Below, one piece after another: positions 52,986 to 62,338 of a stretch of 64,000 nt of DNA. The DNA is taken from positions 1 through 64,000 of the forward strand of contig NZ_JANLGQ010000001.1 of assembly GCF_026157065.1 (NCBI RefSeq). The letters are read 5' to 3'. Origin of the DNA: Enterococcus sp. HY326 (GTDB taxonomy: Bacteria; Bacillota; Bacilli; Lactobacillales; Enterococcaceae). The translations under genes were made by a program, and so were the position numbers. The number at the start of each line of letters is the position of its first letter. Position 1 is the first letter of the stretch. The notes beneath the pieces are model-generated. The model was not told the origin of the DNA. It searched no databases and worked only from the letters and a program-made list of their open reading frames with translations.

Positions 52986-53879
52986 ATGAATTTACGGCAA
53001 CTGGAGTATTTTGTCACCTTAGCCGATACAGAGCATATGACTAAAGCGGCAACCTTATTAAATACATCGCAACCCAATTTGAGTCATGCGATGTCAGAAT
53101 TGGAAAAGGAATTAGGAGCGGCCCTTTTTGAAAAGGTCGGTCGTAATATTCGTTTGACGAAGTATGGCAGATTTTACTACAGCTATGTTGCCACAGCTTT
53201 GAATGAAATCAACAAAGGCCAGCAGGAATTGCGCAACTTAATCAGTCCTGATACCGGCCAAATTGATTTTGGTTACATTTATACAATGGGGGCTGAACTA
53301 AGTCCCTCGTTAACCCGCAAATTTTTATCGATTCCCGGCAATGAAAAAATTACGTTCCATTTTAGTCAGGGAAACTCGCAAACGATTATCAAAAAACTCC
53401 GGGCGGCTGATATTGATATTGCCCTCGCTTCTAAAATCAATGAGACTGAGGACATCCAGTACCAAGCAATTGCTGAACAGAAAATTGTCTTAGTGGTAAA
53501 TCAAGATCATCCTTTGGCGGACAAAAAGCAGATTCATCTTAAAGAAACCAGCGATTTTCCCTACATTTATTTCAATCAGGAAAGCGGTCTGCGGCCATAC
53601 ATTGATGAATTGATGGCTTTGCAACATTTACAGCCGGAGATTGTCTGCGAAGTCGAGGAAGACCACAGTATGCTAGGCTTTATCGGGTACGATTTCGGCA
53701 TCGGTTTAATGCCGGACATCCCTTCCATTAGCGCCTATCCTGTCAAAAAAATCGAAATATTAGATCAACGGGAACCCCGTCTGATTTACTTAGCCACTAG
53801 AAAAGGAGCGCCGCTATCGCCAGTCGCCCAGCGATTTTACGATTTTTGTCTACAGCAAAATCAGCTGCATACAATTTAA
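52986..53879 (+). CDS. LysR-family transcriptional regulator
   Basis: 297 residues: winged helix at 1-60 (LRQLEYFVTLADTEHMTKAA, TSQPNLSHAMSELEKELG) and a two-lobed co-inducer domain. The ATG at 52986 follows GGAGG by eight bases; the open frame extends 32 codons upstream. Divergent from the enoate-reductase-like gene and, by analogy with the Listeria lmo0488 arrangement, its likely regulator together with aroD. The inducer may be a shikimate-type compound (inference). Confidence 0.88.
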   Translation: MNLRQLEYFVTLADTEHMTKAATLLNTSQPNLSHAMSELEKELGAALFEKVGRNIRLTKYGRFYYSYVATALNEINKGQQELRNLISPDTGQIDFGYIYTMGAELSPSLTRKFLSIPGNEKITFHFSQGNSQTIIKKLRAADIDIALASKINETEDIQYQAIAEQKIVLVVNQDHPLADKKQIHLKETSDFPYIYFNQESGLRPYIDELMALQHLQPEIVCEVEEDHSMLGFIGYDFGIGLMPDIPSISAYPVKKIEILDQREPRLIYLATRKGAPLSPVAQRFYDFCLQQNQLHTI

Positions 53880-53892
53880 CGACTTGAAAAAT

Positions 53893-53960
53893 AAAACGAA
53901 CTAACTTGGAGGCTTGCTTAGTAAAAAATTACTAGGCCAGCTTTCAAGTTAGTTCGTTTT
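53893..53960 (+). terminator. Long-stem terminator after LysR gene
   Basis: AAAACGAACTAACTTG pairs perfectly with CAAGTTAGTTCGTTTT over 16 bp and runs into TTTTTCTATTT. The inner loop has its own AGTAA/TTACT stem. Confidence 0.85.
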
Positions 53961-54023
53961 TCTATTTATAAATAATTTTATTGATGGATTAAATTTCTAA
54001 CCAGTGGAAAAAAATTTAAGCAA

Positions 54024-54042
54024 CCTACTATTTTATAGTAGG
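54024..54042 (-). terminator. Weak terminator after the methyltransferase gene
   Basis: CCTACTA and TAGTAGG around TAAAA on the minus strand, followed by a T-rich tail 10 nt later. Confidence 0.45.
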
Positions 54043-54062
54043 AATTTTCCAAAACACGGCAA

Positions 54063-55226
54063 TTAATCTACTTGATAAAATAATACCTTTAAATAGTCCC
54101 CTTCTGGAAACTCAGTAGCTACATGAAAATCAAAGGGCAGACTGAACTTATCTTTTAACTGAAAGCTTCGCTGCTCTTCTCTGAAGGCGTCCTCAATCAT
54201 CCCTTGAAACTTAACAGCATTGACATTGGCTGCATTTGTCGAGGCAATAATTTTTCCGCCAGGATTTAAAATTGCTAACGACTGGCTAATTAAGTCACCG
54301 TAGTTTTTGGCAACAGAAAAAGTTTTTTTCTTATTACGGGCAAAACTTGGCGGGTCCAAAATAATCACATCATAGGTCAGTTTTTTTCTCAAGGCATATT
54401 TAAAAAATTCGAAGGTGTCCATCACGATAATTTTTTGTGATTCTGGTGGTATTTGATTTACCATAAATTGTTCAGCGGTTTTCTCCCGACTACGTTTAGC
54501 TAAATCAACGCTGGTGGTTTCTAAAGCACCGCCCATAGCCGCGGCAACTGAAAAAGCACCCGTATAACTGAACATGTTCAAGACAGTTTGACCACTGACA
54601 AAGCCCTCAACTAATTGATTGCGGACTTCCCGTTGATCCAAAAAGATTCCCGTCATTAAGCCTTCATTTAAATAAGTAGCAAATTGAATGCCATTTTCTT
54701 TGATCAACAAAGGTTCCTCAGGTTCTTCACCAAATAACCAGCGGCTTTCTGGTAGCTCACTTTGGAAACGAATTTTCTCGCTAGCCCCGAGCATTTCTGG
54801 ATAAACGGCTTGAAAGGCTGCAATCAGCTCTTGGCTATGCTGATAGATACTTTGATTGTACCAAGAAAAAACACCGTAGCCTCGATACCAATCAACTGTC
54901 AGCCCACCTAAACCATCGCCTTCGCCATTAAACAGGCGAAAAGCAGTGGTCTCAGGATTTATAAAAAAACTGTGGCGCAGTTCCTTGGCCTTTGAAAAGA
55001 CCTTTTTGAAAAATTGCTGATCCAATGGTTCTGGCTGACGACTAATAACCCAACCAGCTCCTTTATTTTGCTGTCCTAAATAGCCTTGCCCTAAAAAATT
55101 GTTCTTGTCGTCAACAAAGCTGACCCATTCTTTTGTCTCAGCTGCTGTAGCCAAGTCTTCATTGCGCAATAAGGGGTAGCCGCGGCGAATTTTTTTAGCC
55201 GCCTGTTGTGTCACTTTGATTTTCAT
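54063..55226 (-). CDS. rlmI: 23S rRNA (cytosine-C5) methyltransferase, RlmI family
   Basis: 387-residue SAM-dependent enzyme: N-terminal PUA domain (about 1-75), an EEHD-like linker with GEGDGLGGLTVDWY, and a Rossmann methyltransferase domain with SAM loop VLNMFSYTGAFSVAA and ILDPPSFAR. This is the RlmI/YccW layout, which modifies C1962 of 23S rRNA in E. coli. Single gene. Confidence 0.88.
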   Translation of the reverse strand: MKIKVTQQAAKKIRRGYPLLRNEDLATAAETKEWVSFVDDKNNFLGQGYLGQQNKGAGWVISRQPEPLDQQFFKKVFSKAKELRHSFFINPETTAFRLFNGEGDGLGGLTVDWYRGYGVFSWYNQSIYQHSQELIAAFQAVYPEMLGASEKIRFQSELPESRWLFGEEPEEPLLIKENGIQFATYLNEGLMTGIFLDQREVRNQLVEGFVSGQTVLNMFSYTGAFSVAAAMGGALETTSVDLAKRSREKTAEQFMVNQIPPESQKIIVMDTFEFFKYALRKKLTYDVIILDPPSFARNKKKTFSVAKNYGDLISQSLAILNPGGKIIASTNAANVNAVKFQGMIEDAFREEQRSFQLKDKFSLPFDFHVATEFPEGDYLKVLFYQVD

Positions 55227-55328
55227 TTTAAAACTCCTCGTTCTTTGTCGCTTTTCAGTATAGCAGAATAATTTTCGCCTGTCTTTCGTAAAAAAAGCTT
55301 AACTCCTTCTTGAATTTTTCAAATTTAT

Positions 55329-55357
55329 TTGACAGCGATTTTTAAGGCTAGTAGAAT
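55329..55357 (+). promoter_or_regulatory. Promoter of ltaS
   Basis: TTGACA (55329-55334), 17-nt spacer, TAGAAT (55352-55357). Confidence 0.75.
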
Positions 55358-55410
55358 AAGATTAATATGCAAATTTGACAATTTACAGTTATTTTACAAA
55401 GGGGATTCTC

Positions 55411-57600
55411 ATGACACAAAAAATCAAGAATATCTTTGGCAAACTTAGGTTACCAACATTCTTAAATACTCGTTTAGGCCTGTTCTTTACACTGCTAATT
55501 TTGCTGTGGGCCAAGACAATTTTCGCTTATTTTGTGGAATTTAATTTAGGCGTTGAAAACCTGATGCAATATGTCATCTTGTTCATCAATCCAATTGCTT
55601 CTTCACTTTTAATACTGGGGCTGGCCCTTTATATCCGCAGTAAGAAACTTTCTTATATCACTATGATGACTATTTACAGCCTTTTGGTGCTGTTGCTCTT
55701 TTCTAACGCCGTTTATTATCGGGAATTCACCGATTTTATTACGATTAACACGATGCTTGGCGCCGGCAAGGTTGCCAGCGGATTAGGCGAAAGTGCCCTG
55801 CGCTTGTTTAGACCCTATGACCTGATTTACATTTTAGACATTCCATTCTTTATTTTGGCACTTGCCACGAAAAAAATAAAAATGCAGGAAAAGCCAGTCA
55901 AAGCTCGTTATTCTTTAGCCTTCAGTGCGATTGCTGTTTTAGTTTTTACCGGCAACTTGAACTTGGCTGAGTCGGAACGTCCAGGCTTATTGACGAGAAC
56001 TTTTTCAAGAGAATACCTTGTTAAGTTTTTAGGAATTAATGCTTTTACCGTCTATGATGGCGTCCAAACGTATCAAACGAACCAAATCAAGGCAGAAGCC
56101 TCTGAAAATGATTTGCTGGCTGTTGAAAATTATGTCGATGAACACTATGCTGCACCCGATGAGAGTATGTTCGGCATCGCTGAAGGTCGCAATGTTATCT
56201 ACGTCCATTTAGAAAGCTTTCAGCAGTTTTTGATTGACTACAGTCTAGTTGATGAAGAAGGCGTTGCCCACGAGGTTACACCGTTTCTAAATAGCTTGTA
56301 TACTGACCAGAGCACTTACAGCTTTGATAATTTCTTCCATCAAGTCAACGCTGGTAAAACGAGTGATGCGGAAACTTTAATGGAAAATTCTTTATTCGGC
56401 TTAAGCCAAGGTTCCTTGTTCACTCAATCTGGCAGCACCAATACTTTCCAAGCTGCTCCAGATATTTTAGGCCAGACAGCTGGTTACACGAGCGCCGTTT
56501 TTCATGGCAACTCCGGCAACTTCTGGAACCGTAATGAAACCTATAAGAGTTTTGGCTATGATTATTTCTTCGATGAAAATTATTATGATGTAACTGATGA
56601 CAATAGCTTCCAGTATGGCTTGCACGACAAACCATTTTTTGAACAATCTGCTCAATATCTAGAACAATTGCAACAGCCTTTTTATACGAAGTTTTTAGCC
56701 GTCAGCAACCACTATCCTTATTCTGATATTAGTTCAGAGGAAAGTGGCTTCCCACGAGCGACAACGGACGATGAAACAATTAATGGCTATTTCGCAACTG
56801 CCAATTACTTAGACACAGCTGTTGAGGAATTTTTCAACTATTTGAAAGCCAGCGGACTCTATGACAACTCGATTATTATTTTGTATGGGGATCACTATGG
56901 TATCTCCAATTCACGAAATCAAGATTTAGCTGAATTAGTTGGGGAGACATCTTCTTCTTGGAATAATTTTGACAATGCACAAATGCAGCGGGTACCTTAC
57001 ATGATTCATATTCCAGGTGAAACTGGCGGCTATGTGAATCACACATATAGTGGCCAAGTTGACGCCTTGCCAACCCTAATGCATCTATTGGGGATTGATA
57101 CCAGCAATTATTTAATGCTGGGGCAAGATTTATTTTCGCGTGAGCGGGAAGAATTAGTAGCCTTTAGAAACGGCAGCTTTATCACACCAGAATACACGTC
57201 TTATAACGGGCTGACTTATTATAATGAAAACGGCCGAATTGTCACCAGTGCCCAAACAGCAATTCAAGACCAGCTGGAAATTTTGCAAAACAAAGTTAAT
57301 TTGCAGCTGAGTATCTCCGATCAAATTAACAATGGCGATTTGTTGCGTTTTTATTCAGACAGCGGTTTAACACCAATTGATACTGATGACTATAGTTATT
57401 TGAGACAAGTTCAGCAAATGCAAGATATCACTGCTGAATTAGGCGATGCCTCCACTAGCCTGCTCTCTTTGAACGGCGGAGAATCCACCAGTGATTTATA
57501 CGACTCAAAAACCTATCAAGATTATCACCCAGTTGAAGTCGCTGAAGAAACAACAGACAGCTCGCAGGTTGATGAAGCCGAAGAGCCAGTAACAGAATAA
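55411..57600 (+). CDS. ltaS: Lipoteichoic acid synthase (LtaS family)
   Basis: 729-residue polyglycerolphosphate synthase that builds the LTA backbone from phosphatidylglycerol on the outer membrane face. Five N-terminal helices are followed by an extracellular sulfatase-like domain with metal site VHLESFQQF, nucleophile Thr317 in GKTSDAET, and SNHYPY. The C-terminal tail is long and acidic. Unlike S. aureus LtaS there is no obvious AxA cleavage site noted between the halves. ATG 55411 follows AAAGGGG; twelve upstream codons are excluded. Confidence 0.93.
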   Translation: MTQKIKNIFGKLRLPTFLNTRLGLFFTLLILLWAKTIFAYFVEFNLGVENLMQYVILFINPIASSLLILGLALYIRSKKLSYITMMTIYSLLVLLLFSNAVYYREFTDFITINTMLGAGKVASGLGESALRLFRPYDLIYILDIPFFILALATKKIKMQEKPVKARYSLAFSAIAVLVFTGNLNLAESERPGLLTRTFSREYLVKFLGINAFTVYDGVQTYQTNQIKAEASENDLLAVENYVDEHYAAPDESMFGIAEGRNVIYVHLESFQQFLIDYSLVDEEGVAHEVTPFLNSLYTDQSTYSFDNFFHQVNAGKTSDAETLMENSLFGLSQGSLFTQSGSTNTFQAAPDILGQTAGYTSAVFHGNSGNFWNRNETYKSFGYDYFFDENYYDVTDDNSFQYGLHDKPFFEQSAQYLEQLQQPFYTKFLAVSNHYPYSDISSEESGFPRATTDDETINGYFATANYLDTAVEEFFNYLKASGLYDNSIIILYGDHYGISNSRNQDLAELVGETSSSWNNFDNAQMQRVPYMIHIPGETGGYVNHTYSGQVDALPTLMHLLGIDTSNYLMLGQDLFSREREELVAFRNGSFITPEYTSYNGLTYYNENGRIVTSAQTAIQDQLEILQNKVNLQLSISDQINNGDLLRFYSDSGLTPIDTDDYSYLRQVQQMQDITAELGDASTSLLSLNGGESTSDLYDSKTYQDYHPVEVAEETTDSSQVDEAEEPVTE

Positions 57601-57604
57601 ATAT

Positions 57605-57637
57605 AAAAAACTGCTAATTAAATTTAGCAGTTTTTTT
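57605..57637 (+). terminator. Terminator after ltaS
   Basis: AAAAACTGCTAA and TTAGCAGTTTTTTT around a short loop. Confidence 0.88.
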
Positions 57638-57703
57638 GTATAATGTGGCGTTAGCTATATCTTCTCTCCTTGCAGTCCATAATCCTTAACACGTTTTGAC
57701 AGC

Positions 57704-57731
57704 AAAAAACCATCCGTTTTTACGGATGGTT
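57704..57731 (-). terminator. Terminator of the yqeG-yqeM operon
   Basis: AACCATCCG and CGGATGGTT around TAAAAA, then TTTTT on the minus strand, directly behind yqeM. Confidence 0.9.
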
Positions 57732-57736
57732 AGGAA

Positions 57737-58474
57737 TTACTTTTGACAGACGAAAAACCAGCGTTCACTTTTTTCCGTCGGGGCTGCTTCGCTAAAATCA
57801 GCAAAGATTTTGACATTTTCAAAGCCGGCATTTTCCAGCATATTGATATAAATTTCAAGGGGATAGGTCCGCTCTTGATGCAGCTCATCTTTACGGATAA
57901 AAATCTCTTCGTCTTCTTCGGTCTGAACAAAAAAAGTTAGAAAATGCTCAATACTATGAGCTTTTTTTCCGGGATAGCTTTCCCACAAAAAAGCGAACTC
58001 ATCTGTTTGATAGTGATAACTATACTCTGGGAACAGCTGATCGATTTTATACAGCGAGTGAACATCAAAAATAAATGTCCCCTGCTCATCTAGCGCTTGA
58101 TAAACTTCATCAAAGACTTGTTGCACTTCGGCTTGATTGCGCATGTAGCACAGAGAATCTGAATAACAAGTAATCGCTTGATACTGGCCAATTTCAGATA
58201 AATCCAACATATTGCCCTCGACAAACTGAATGTCCACCTCAGCCGCAATCGCTCGATCAGCAGCTACCATTAGCATTTCCTCTGATAAATCTAAAGCTGT
58301 GACTTGATAGTCTGCTTTGGCTAGCTCGACAGCCAAAGCACCAGTCCCGCAGGCCAATTCTAAAATATTTTTCGTTTCTTTAGGCAGATGGCGCTGCGTA
58401 AAAGTCAGCCATTGTTGATAGAGACTAGTGTCCATCACTTCATCATAAATAAAGGCAAAGGTTTCGTAAGCCAT
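57737..58474 (-). CDS. yqeM: SAM-dependent methyltransferase YqeM
   Basis: 245-residue class I methyltransferase: SAM loop ILELACGTGALAVELA (about 37-52), acidic ALDLS, FVEGNMLDL. Substrate unknown. Last gene of the conserved yqeG-yqeM operon; its ATG shares one base with the rsfS stop codon (TAATG), so translation is coupled. Confidence 0.88.
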   Translation of the reverse strand: MAYETFAFIYDEVMDTSLYQQWLTFTQRHLPKETKNILELACGTGALAVELAKADYQVTALDLSEEMLMVAADRAIAAEVDIQFVEGNMLDLSEIGQYQAITCYSDSLCYMRNQAEVQQVFDEVYQALDEQGTFIFDVHSLYKIDQLFPEYSYHYQTDEFAFLWESYPGKKAHSIEHFLTFFVQTEEDEEIFIRKDELHQERTYPLEIYINMLENAGFENVKIFADFSEAAPTEKSERWFFVCQK

Positions 58475-58812
58475 TAGTCAACCCACTCACTAATCTGAAC
58501 AAGGGGCGCATCTGACCATAATTTTTCCAAATTATAAAAGCTACGTTCTGCCGTTTGGAAAACATGGACAATGACATCGCCTAAATCAATTAAAACCCAT
58601 TTGCCGCCGTCTTTACCTTCAATACGCTTCACTGTACCTTGTTTTTCTTCGATTTTCTCGACTACTTCCTCGACAATCGCATTGATTTGCCGTTCTGAAT
58701 TGGCCGAACAAATCATAAAATAATCCGCCAATAATGAAATATCTTTGACATCCAAGACTAAAATGTCCTCAGCCCGCTTCGAATCAGCGGCCTTAACAGC
58801 AATTTCCAACAT
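58474..58812 (-). CDS. rsfS: Ribosomal silencing factor RsfS
   Basis: 112-residue protein that binds L14 on the 50S subunit and blocks subunit joining when nutrients are short. The DUF143 core is visible: VLDVKDISLLADYFMICSA, KDGGKWVLIDLGDVIVHVF and SFYNLEKLWSDAP. Standard position between yqeK and yqeM. Confidence 0.94.
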   Translation of the reverse strand: MLEIAVKAADSKRAEDILVLDVKDISLLADYFMICSANSERQINAIVEEVVEKIEEKQGTVKRIEGKDGGKWVLIDLGDVIVHVFQTAERSFYNLEKLWSDAPLVQISEWVD

Positions 58813-58840
58813 TTCTAAACTGTTAATAATAATTCACTCC

Positions 58841-59437
58841 TTATGCTTTAAATTGTTTGGGTTTAACCACCCATTGATTGTATGTTTCTAACGTTTTTGG
58901 ATAAATCAACTGCTCATTTTCTAATAAATGAGCCAACGTATGTTTAGTTTCAAAGGCAACCGCCGCATCTAAATCGACTTCAGCCAATTTGCGAGCTTCC
59001 TCTACGCCGGGAAAATCTCGGCCGGGTTCAATATAATCGGCTACATAAAGAATTTTATCTAACAAAGTCATTTGAGCAGCCCCCGTTGTATGCAGGCGAA
59101 CGGCTTGGAGCACCGCTTGGTCGGTAATTTTTAATTCCCGTTCCACAAAATCGGCTCCAATTAGGCCGTGCCAAATAGCGTTGCCGTATTTCAATAAATT
59201 TAAATCATATCCGTCACGATAAATCACTAGCTCAAATTCTTCGTCAGGGCGTTCTTTGGCATAATCATGGGTCAGTCCCGCCAAAGCCGCCTGCTCAATG
59301 TGGCCACCAAATCTCTTGGCCAGCTCAATCGCTGTTTTTTCAACGCCGAGGACATGCAAAAATCTTTTTTCACTCATTGCCATTTGGACCCGTTGCATAA
59401 TCATTTCCCGATCAAAACTCGTGAACTCATTTGTCAT
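58841..59437 (-). CDS. yqeK: HD-domain hydrolase YqeK (symmetrical Ap4A hydrolase)
   Basis: 198-residue HD phosphohydrolase that in Gram-positives cleaves diadenosine tetraphosphate to ADP. Metal ligands are in RFLHVLGVEKTA, GLTHDYAKE (the HD pair) and the IWHGLIGADF and ILYVADYIEPGRDF segments. The start overlaps the nadD end by 11 bp (ATGACAAATGA). Confidence 0.92.
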   Translation of the reverse strand: MTNEFTSFDREMIMQRVQMAMSEKRFLHVLGVEKTAIELAKRFGGHIEQAALAGLTHDYAKERPDEEFELVIYRDGYDLNLLKYGNAIWHGLIGADFVERELKITDQAVLQAVRLHTTGAAQMTLLDKILYVADYIEPGRDFPGVEEARKLAEVDLDAAVAFETKHTLAHLLENEQLIYPKTLETYNQWVVKPKQFKA

Positions 59438-60068
59438 CTAGATACAGTCCTTCCTGATGGATATAGTCCAAGACTTTATCCGGCACCAAATATTTTAAAG
59501 AGCAGCCTTGAGCAATCTTTTGGCGAACTTTAGTCGAGCTGAGGCTAATCTGCGGCACATCCACCCAGATGATTGGATAGGGACTAGTTTCATCATACCC
59601 GGGACGTTTAACACCAACAAAATTCACCAGCTCCATCAATTCTTCAATGCGATGCCATTTTGGCAAGTAGGCAACCATGTCACCACCGATGATAAAATAA
59701 AAATCCGTCTGCGGCTCCCGCTCTTTTAATAATTTCATTGTATCATAGGTGTAGCTCTTCCCTTTACGAATCAACTCAATCATTTCAATATCCAGATAAT
59801 CATTATCTTCAAGGGCCAGCTGCAGCATTTTTAGACGATGGGCAGCTGAGATAGCTTCCTTGTGATCAACATGGGGAGACTCGTAGCTAGGCATTAATGA
59901 TACTTTGTCTAAGCCTAAAGAGCGACCGACTTGATCAGCCATCACCAAGTGAGCTAGGTGAACAGGATTAAAGCTGCCCCCCAATAGCCCGACTTGCTTT
60001 CTTTTTTTTACTTCAAGAGCTTCTTCTAAAACAACTTTTGTCTGCATTTGTTTACTGGTTAAAGCCAC
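59427..60068 (-). CDS. nadD: Nicotinate-nucleotide adenylyltransferase
   Basis: 213-residue enzyme forming deamido-NAD from nicotinate mononucleotide and ATP. The nucleotidyltransferase motif GGSFNPVHLAHL and the ISLSSTKVRQKI (SSTxxR) motif are intact. It carries about 25 extra residues before the fold, as in B. subtilis-related enzymes of some Lactobacillales. GTG start at 60068, eight bases behind GGAGG. Confidence 0.94.
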   Translation of the reverse strand: MALTSKQMQTKVVLEEALEVKKRKQVGLLGGSFNPVHLAHLVMADQVGRSLGLDKVSLMPSYESPHVDHKEAISAAHRLKMLQLALEDNDYLDIEMIELIRKGKSYTYDTMKLLKEREPQTDFYFIIGGDMVAYLPKWHRIEELMELVNFVGVKRPGYDETSPYPIIWVDVPQISLSSTKVRQKIAQGCSLKYLVPDKVLDYIHQEGLYLDDK

Positions 60069-60080
60069 CGTAAACGCCTC

Positions 60081-60392
60081 CTAGATTGCTTTGACTTCTT
60101 GAGAAAGTTTTTGATATTTCTCTTTAGAGGATGGTTTGAATAAGACAATTACTCGACCAATAATCTGAACAACCTCACAATGAATCGTTTCTTGAATAAC
60201 TTTTGCGACTTCATCAGCCACTTCGTCGGTATTTTGCAGGAGACTGATTTTAATCAGCTCTCTTTTTTCCAAAGCTTCATCAATTTGTTTGATGACAGCG
60301 GCGTTCAGACCGCCTTTGCCGATTTGGAAAATCGGCTGTAAATGATGGGCCTGGCTTCTTAAAAAACGTTTTTGCTTCCCTCTTAATTCCAT
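60081..60392 (-). CDS. yhbY: CRM-domain RNA-binding protein YhbY
   Basis: 103-residue single CRM domain: LRGKQKRFLRSQAHHLQPIF, GKGGLNAAVIKQIDEALEKR, and IGRVIVLFKPS. The GKGG loop contacts RNA. It associates with pre-50S particles in E. coli. Located between yqeH and nadD as usual; aroE, present here in Bacillus, is absent. Confidence 0.92.
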   Translation of the reverse strand: MELRGKQKRFLRSQAHHLQPIFQIGKGGLNAAVIKQIDEALEKRELIKISLLQNTDEVADEVAKVIQETIHCEVVQIIGRVIVLFKPSSKEKYQKLSQEVKAI

Positions 60393-60407
60393 TTTCTCTT
60401 CTCTTTT

Positions 60408-61526
60408 CTAGACTAAGCCTTTGCGCACAATCACATCGACACCCCTTGGCGCCCAACCGGCAATAACCGCCGGCTTGGTGATTGTAATCCAGCCTAAGCC
60501 GGCAAAGACGATATCTGTTTTTTCTTTAATTGAAAATTCAAAGCGGACCAATTCTGGAAATTCCGCTACTTCATCTGGTCTTGGCGGCTGCAGAAGACCC
60601 CCAACATGCTTTTGATAAAAATTATCGGCATTACTTAATTTTGTCCGATGAATTTCAATATCATTCGCCACGTACGCCACAAAAGAACTGCGCTCACCTT
60701 TGATAAAATCAAAACGCGCTAAGCCGCCTAAAAATAAAGTTTGCTCTGGATTCAGCTGATAAACTTTCGGTTTGATTTCCTTGTGGGGCGCAATGATTTT
60801 TAAATCCTTGTCGCCAAGATAATGGGCCATCTGATGGCGATGAATAATTCCCGGTGTATCAATCAAAAAATGACCGTCATCCAAAGGAATTTCAATCTTA
60901 TCTAATGTTGTGCCGGGAAATCTTGAAGTGGTAATTAAATCCTGCACACCAGCAGTTTGCTTGATAATTTGATTAATCAAGGTTGACTTGCCGACATTGG
61001 TCACCCCTACGATATAAACATCCCGATGATCGCGATATTTTTCAATCAGCTCTAATAGCTGTGTCATTTCCTGGGGTTTTCGTGCGCTCGTTAACAAAAC
61101 ATCCAGCGGTCTTAACCCTGCTTCATGAGCACGTTCTCTCATCCATTGCGTCATTTTGCCCCGCTTTAAAGATTTCGGTAAAATATCAACCTTATTGCCC
61201 ACCATAATTAAAGGGTTATCCCCTACAAAACGATGCAAACCAGGAATTAATGCCCCATAGAAATCAAAAATATCGACCACGTTAACAATCAAGGCATCTT
61301 TTTGGCCAATTTCATTTAATAAACGTAAAAAATCATCGTCTGTTAAATGGACATCTTGAATCTCATTGTAATGGCGTAAACGGAAACAGCGCTGACAATA
61401 AACTTCGCCGTTTTCCATGCCTTTTTCCAAAGCATTTTTTGGTGTGTAGCCCAACTCCTGAGGCTCATCTGTCTGAATGACTACGCCGCAGCCGATACAG
61501 TGAATCGTTTCTTCATTCATTTTCAA
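60408..61526 (-). CDS. yqeH: Ribosome biogenesis GTPase YqeH
   Basis: 372-residue circularly permuted GTPase needed for 30S maturation. An N-terminal zinc finger (CIGCGVVIQ...YCQRCFRLRHYN) precedes the permuted G motifs: G4 NKVDILPKS, G5 TSARK, G1 GVTNVGKSTLI, G2 FPGTT and G3 DTPG. The start is either TTG 61526, five bases behind GGAGGG, or ATG 61520; the sequence does not decide. It overlaps yqeG by 14 bp. Confidence 0.94.
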   Translation of the reverse strand: MKMNEETIHCIGCGVVIQTDEPQELGYTPKNALEKGMENGEVYCQRCFRLRHYNEIQDVHLTDDDFLRLLNEIGQKDALIVNVVDIFDFYGALIPGLHRFVGDNPLIMVGNKVDILPKSLKRGKMTQWMRERAHEAGLRPLDVLLTSARKPQEMTQLLELIEKYRDHRDVYIVGVTNVGKSTLINQIIKQTAGVQDLITTSRFPGTTLDKIEIPLDDGHFLIDTPGIIHRHQMAHYLGDKDLKIIAPHKEIKPKVYQLNPEQTLFLGGLARFDFIKGERSSFVAYVANDIEIHRTKLSNADNFYQKHVGGLLQPPRPDEVAEFPELVRFEFSIKEKTDIVFAGLGWITITKPAVIAGWAPRGVDVIVRKGLV

Positions 61527-62049
61527 AAAGGCCCTCCTGCCATAACATCTCGGGATGTTTTTTTGCCAAATGTTTCATAATATGCCCTTCAAAAAAGCGA
61601 TTGATCTGTGTCTTCCAGCTATCCGTATCAACAATCGGTTTCACTAAAACATTAGGAATCCCCGCCCCATTTGCTGCACGAATATCAGTCATAATCTGAT
61701 CGCCGACCATCAAAATTTCATTGTTTTTCAGCCCTAATTTTGCTTGGGCTTTTTTTAAACCACGGCTGAGTGGCTTCAAAGCCCGGGCCTCAAAAGTTAG
61801 ATTAAAAGGCGCAATCGCTTTTTCAACCCGTTCATGATTATTATTGGAAACAACCACCACTGGAATCTCAGCCTTAGTCATCTCTTCTAGCCACAGGCGC
61901 AATTCTTCGGTACCTTCTGGATTATTCCAAGCAATCAACGTATTGTCCAAATCGGTGAGGACTGCCTTAATCCCCATCGCCTTTAATTGTTCCGGTGTAA
62001 TTTGATAGATGGCTTCCACCATCCAAGTTGGTTTGTATTTTGAAAACAT
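61513..62049 (-). CDS. yqeG: HAD-IIIA phosphatase YqeG
   Basis: 178-residue HAD phosphatase. Motif I LTDLDNTLIAW (nucleophile Asp), motif II VVSNN, motif III lysine in KPLSRGLKKA, motif IV MVGDQIMTDIRAAN. First gene of the yqeG operon, with TATAAT (62099-62104 region, minus strand) upstream. Physiological substrate unproven; plant homologues act on phosphatidylglycerophosphate. Confidence 0.92.
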   Translation of the reverse strand: MFSKYKPTWMVEAIYQITPEQLKAMGIKAVLTDLDNTLIAWNNPEGTEELRLWLEEMTKAEIPVVVVSNNNHERVEKAIAPFNLTFEARALKPLSRGLKKAQAKLGLKNNEILMVGDQIMTDIRAANGAGIPNVLVKPIVDTDSWKTQINRFFEGHIMKHLAKKHPEMLWQEGLFENE

Positions 62050-62212
62050 ATTTTCTCCTCAAATAAAAAATAGGAGCAGCAAGACTCCACGACGTTTTAT
62101 TATAGCTTAAATGCTCAAAAAAAGCTATGAAGTCCGCCTGCTTTATCTACGACTTTAAAGGGATTTTAAGGCTTTAAATTGTTTATTACTCTTTAGTTTT
62201 AAGATAATGAAA

Positions 62213-62231
62213 ATCATTGAAATTATTTCCT
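62213..62231. promoter_or_regulatory. Fur/PerR-box-like sequence
   Basis: GATAATGAAAATCATTGAA matches 15 or so of 19 positions of the classical Fur box (GATAATGATAATCATTATC), with the two inner arms (ATGA/TCAT) intact. It is 165 bp upstream of yqeG with no clear promoter next to it, so its function is doubtful. Confidence 0.35.
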
Positions 62232-62290
62232 TGATTGAATAAAAAAATTTAGTGCTCATATAAAAAAACAAGTACTATCGCTATTACCAT

Positions 62291-62322
62291 AAAAAAAGCC
62301 AATCAGCATGTGCCGATTGACT
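62291..62322 (-). terminator. Terminator after ccpA
   Basis: AGTCAATCGGCACA and TGCTGATTGGCT form a 12-pair imperfect stem followed by seven T on the minus strand. Confidence 0.88.
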
Positions 62323-62338
62323 CTTATTGAAAATAGTC

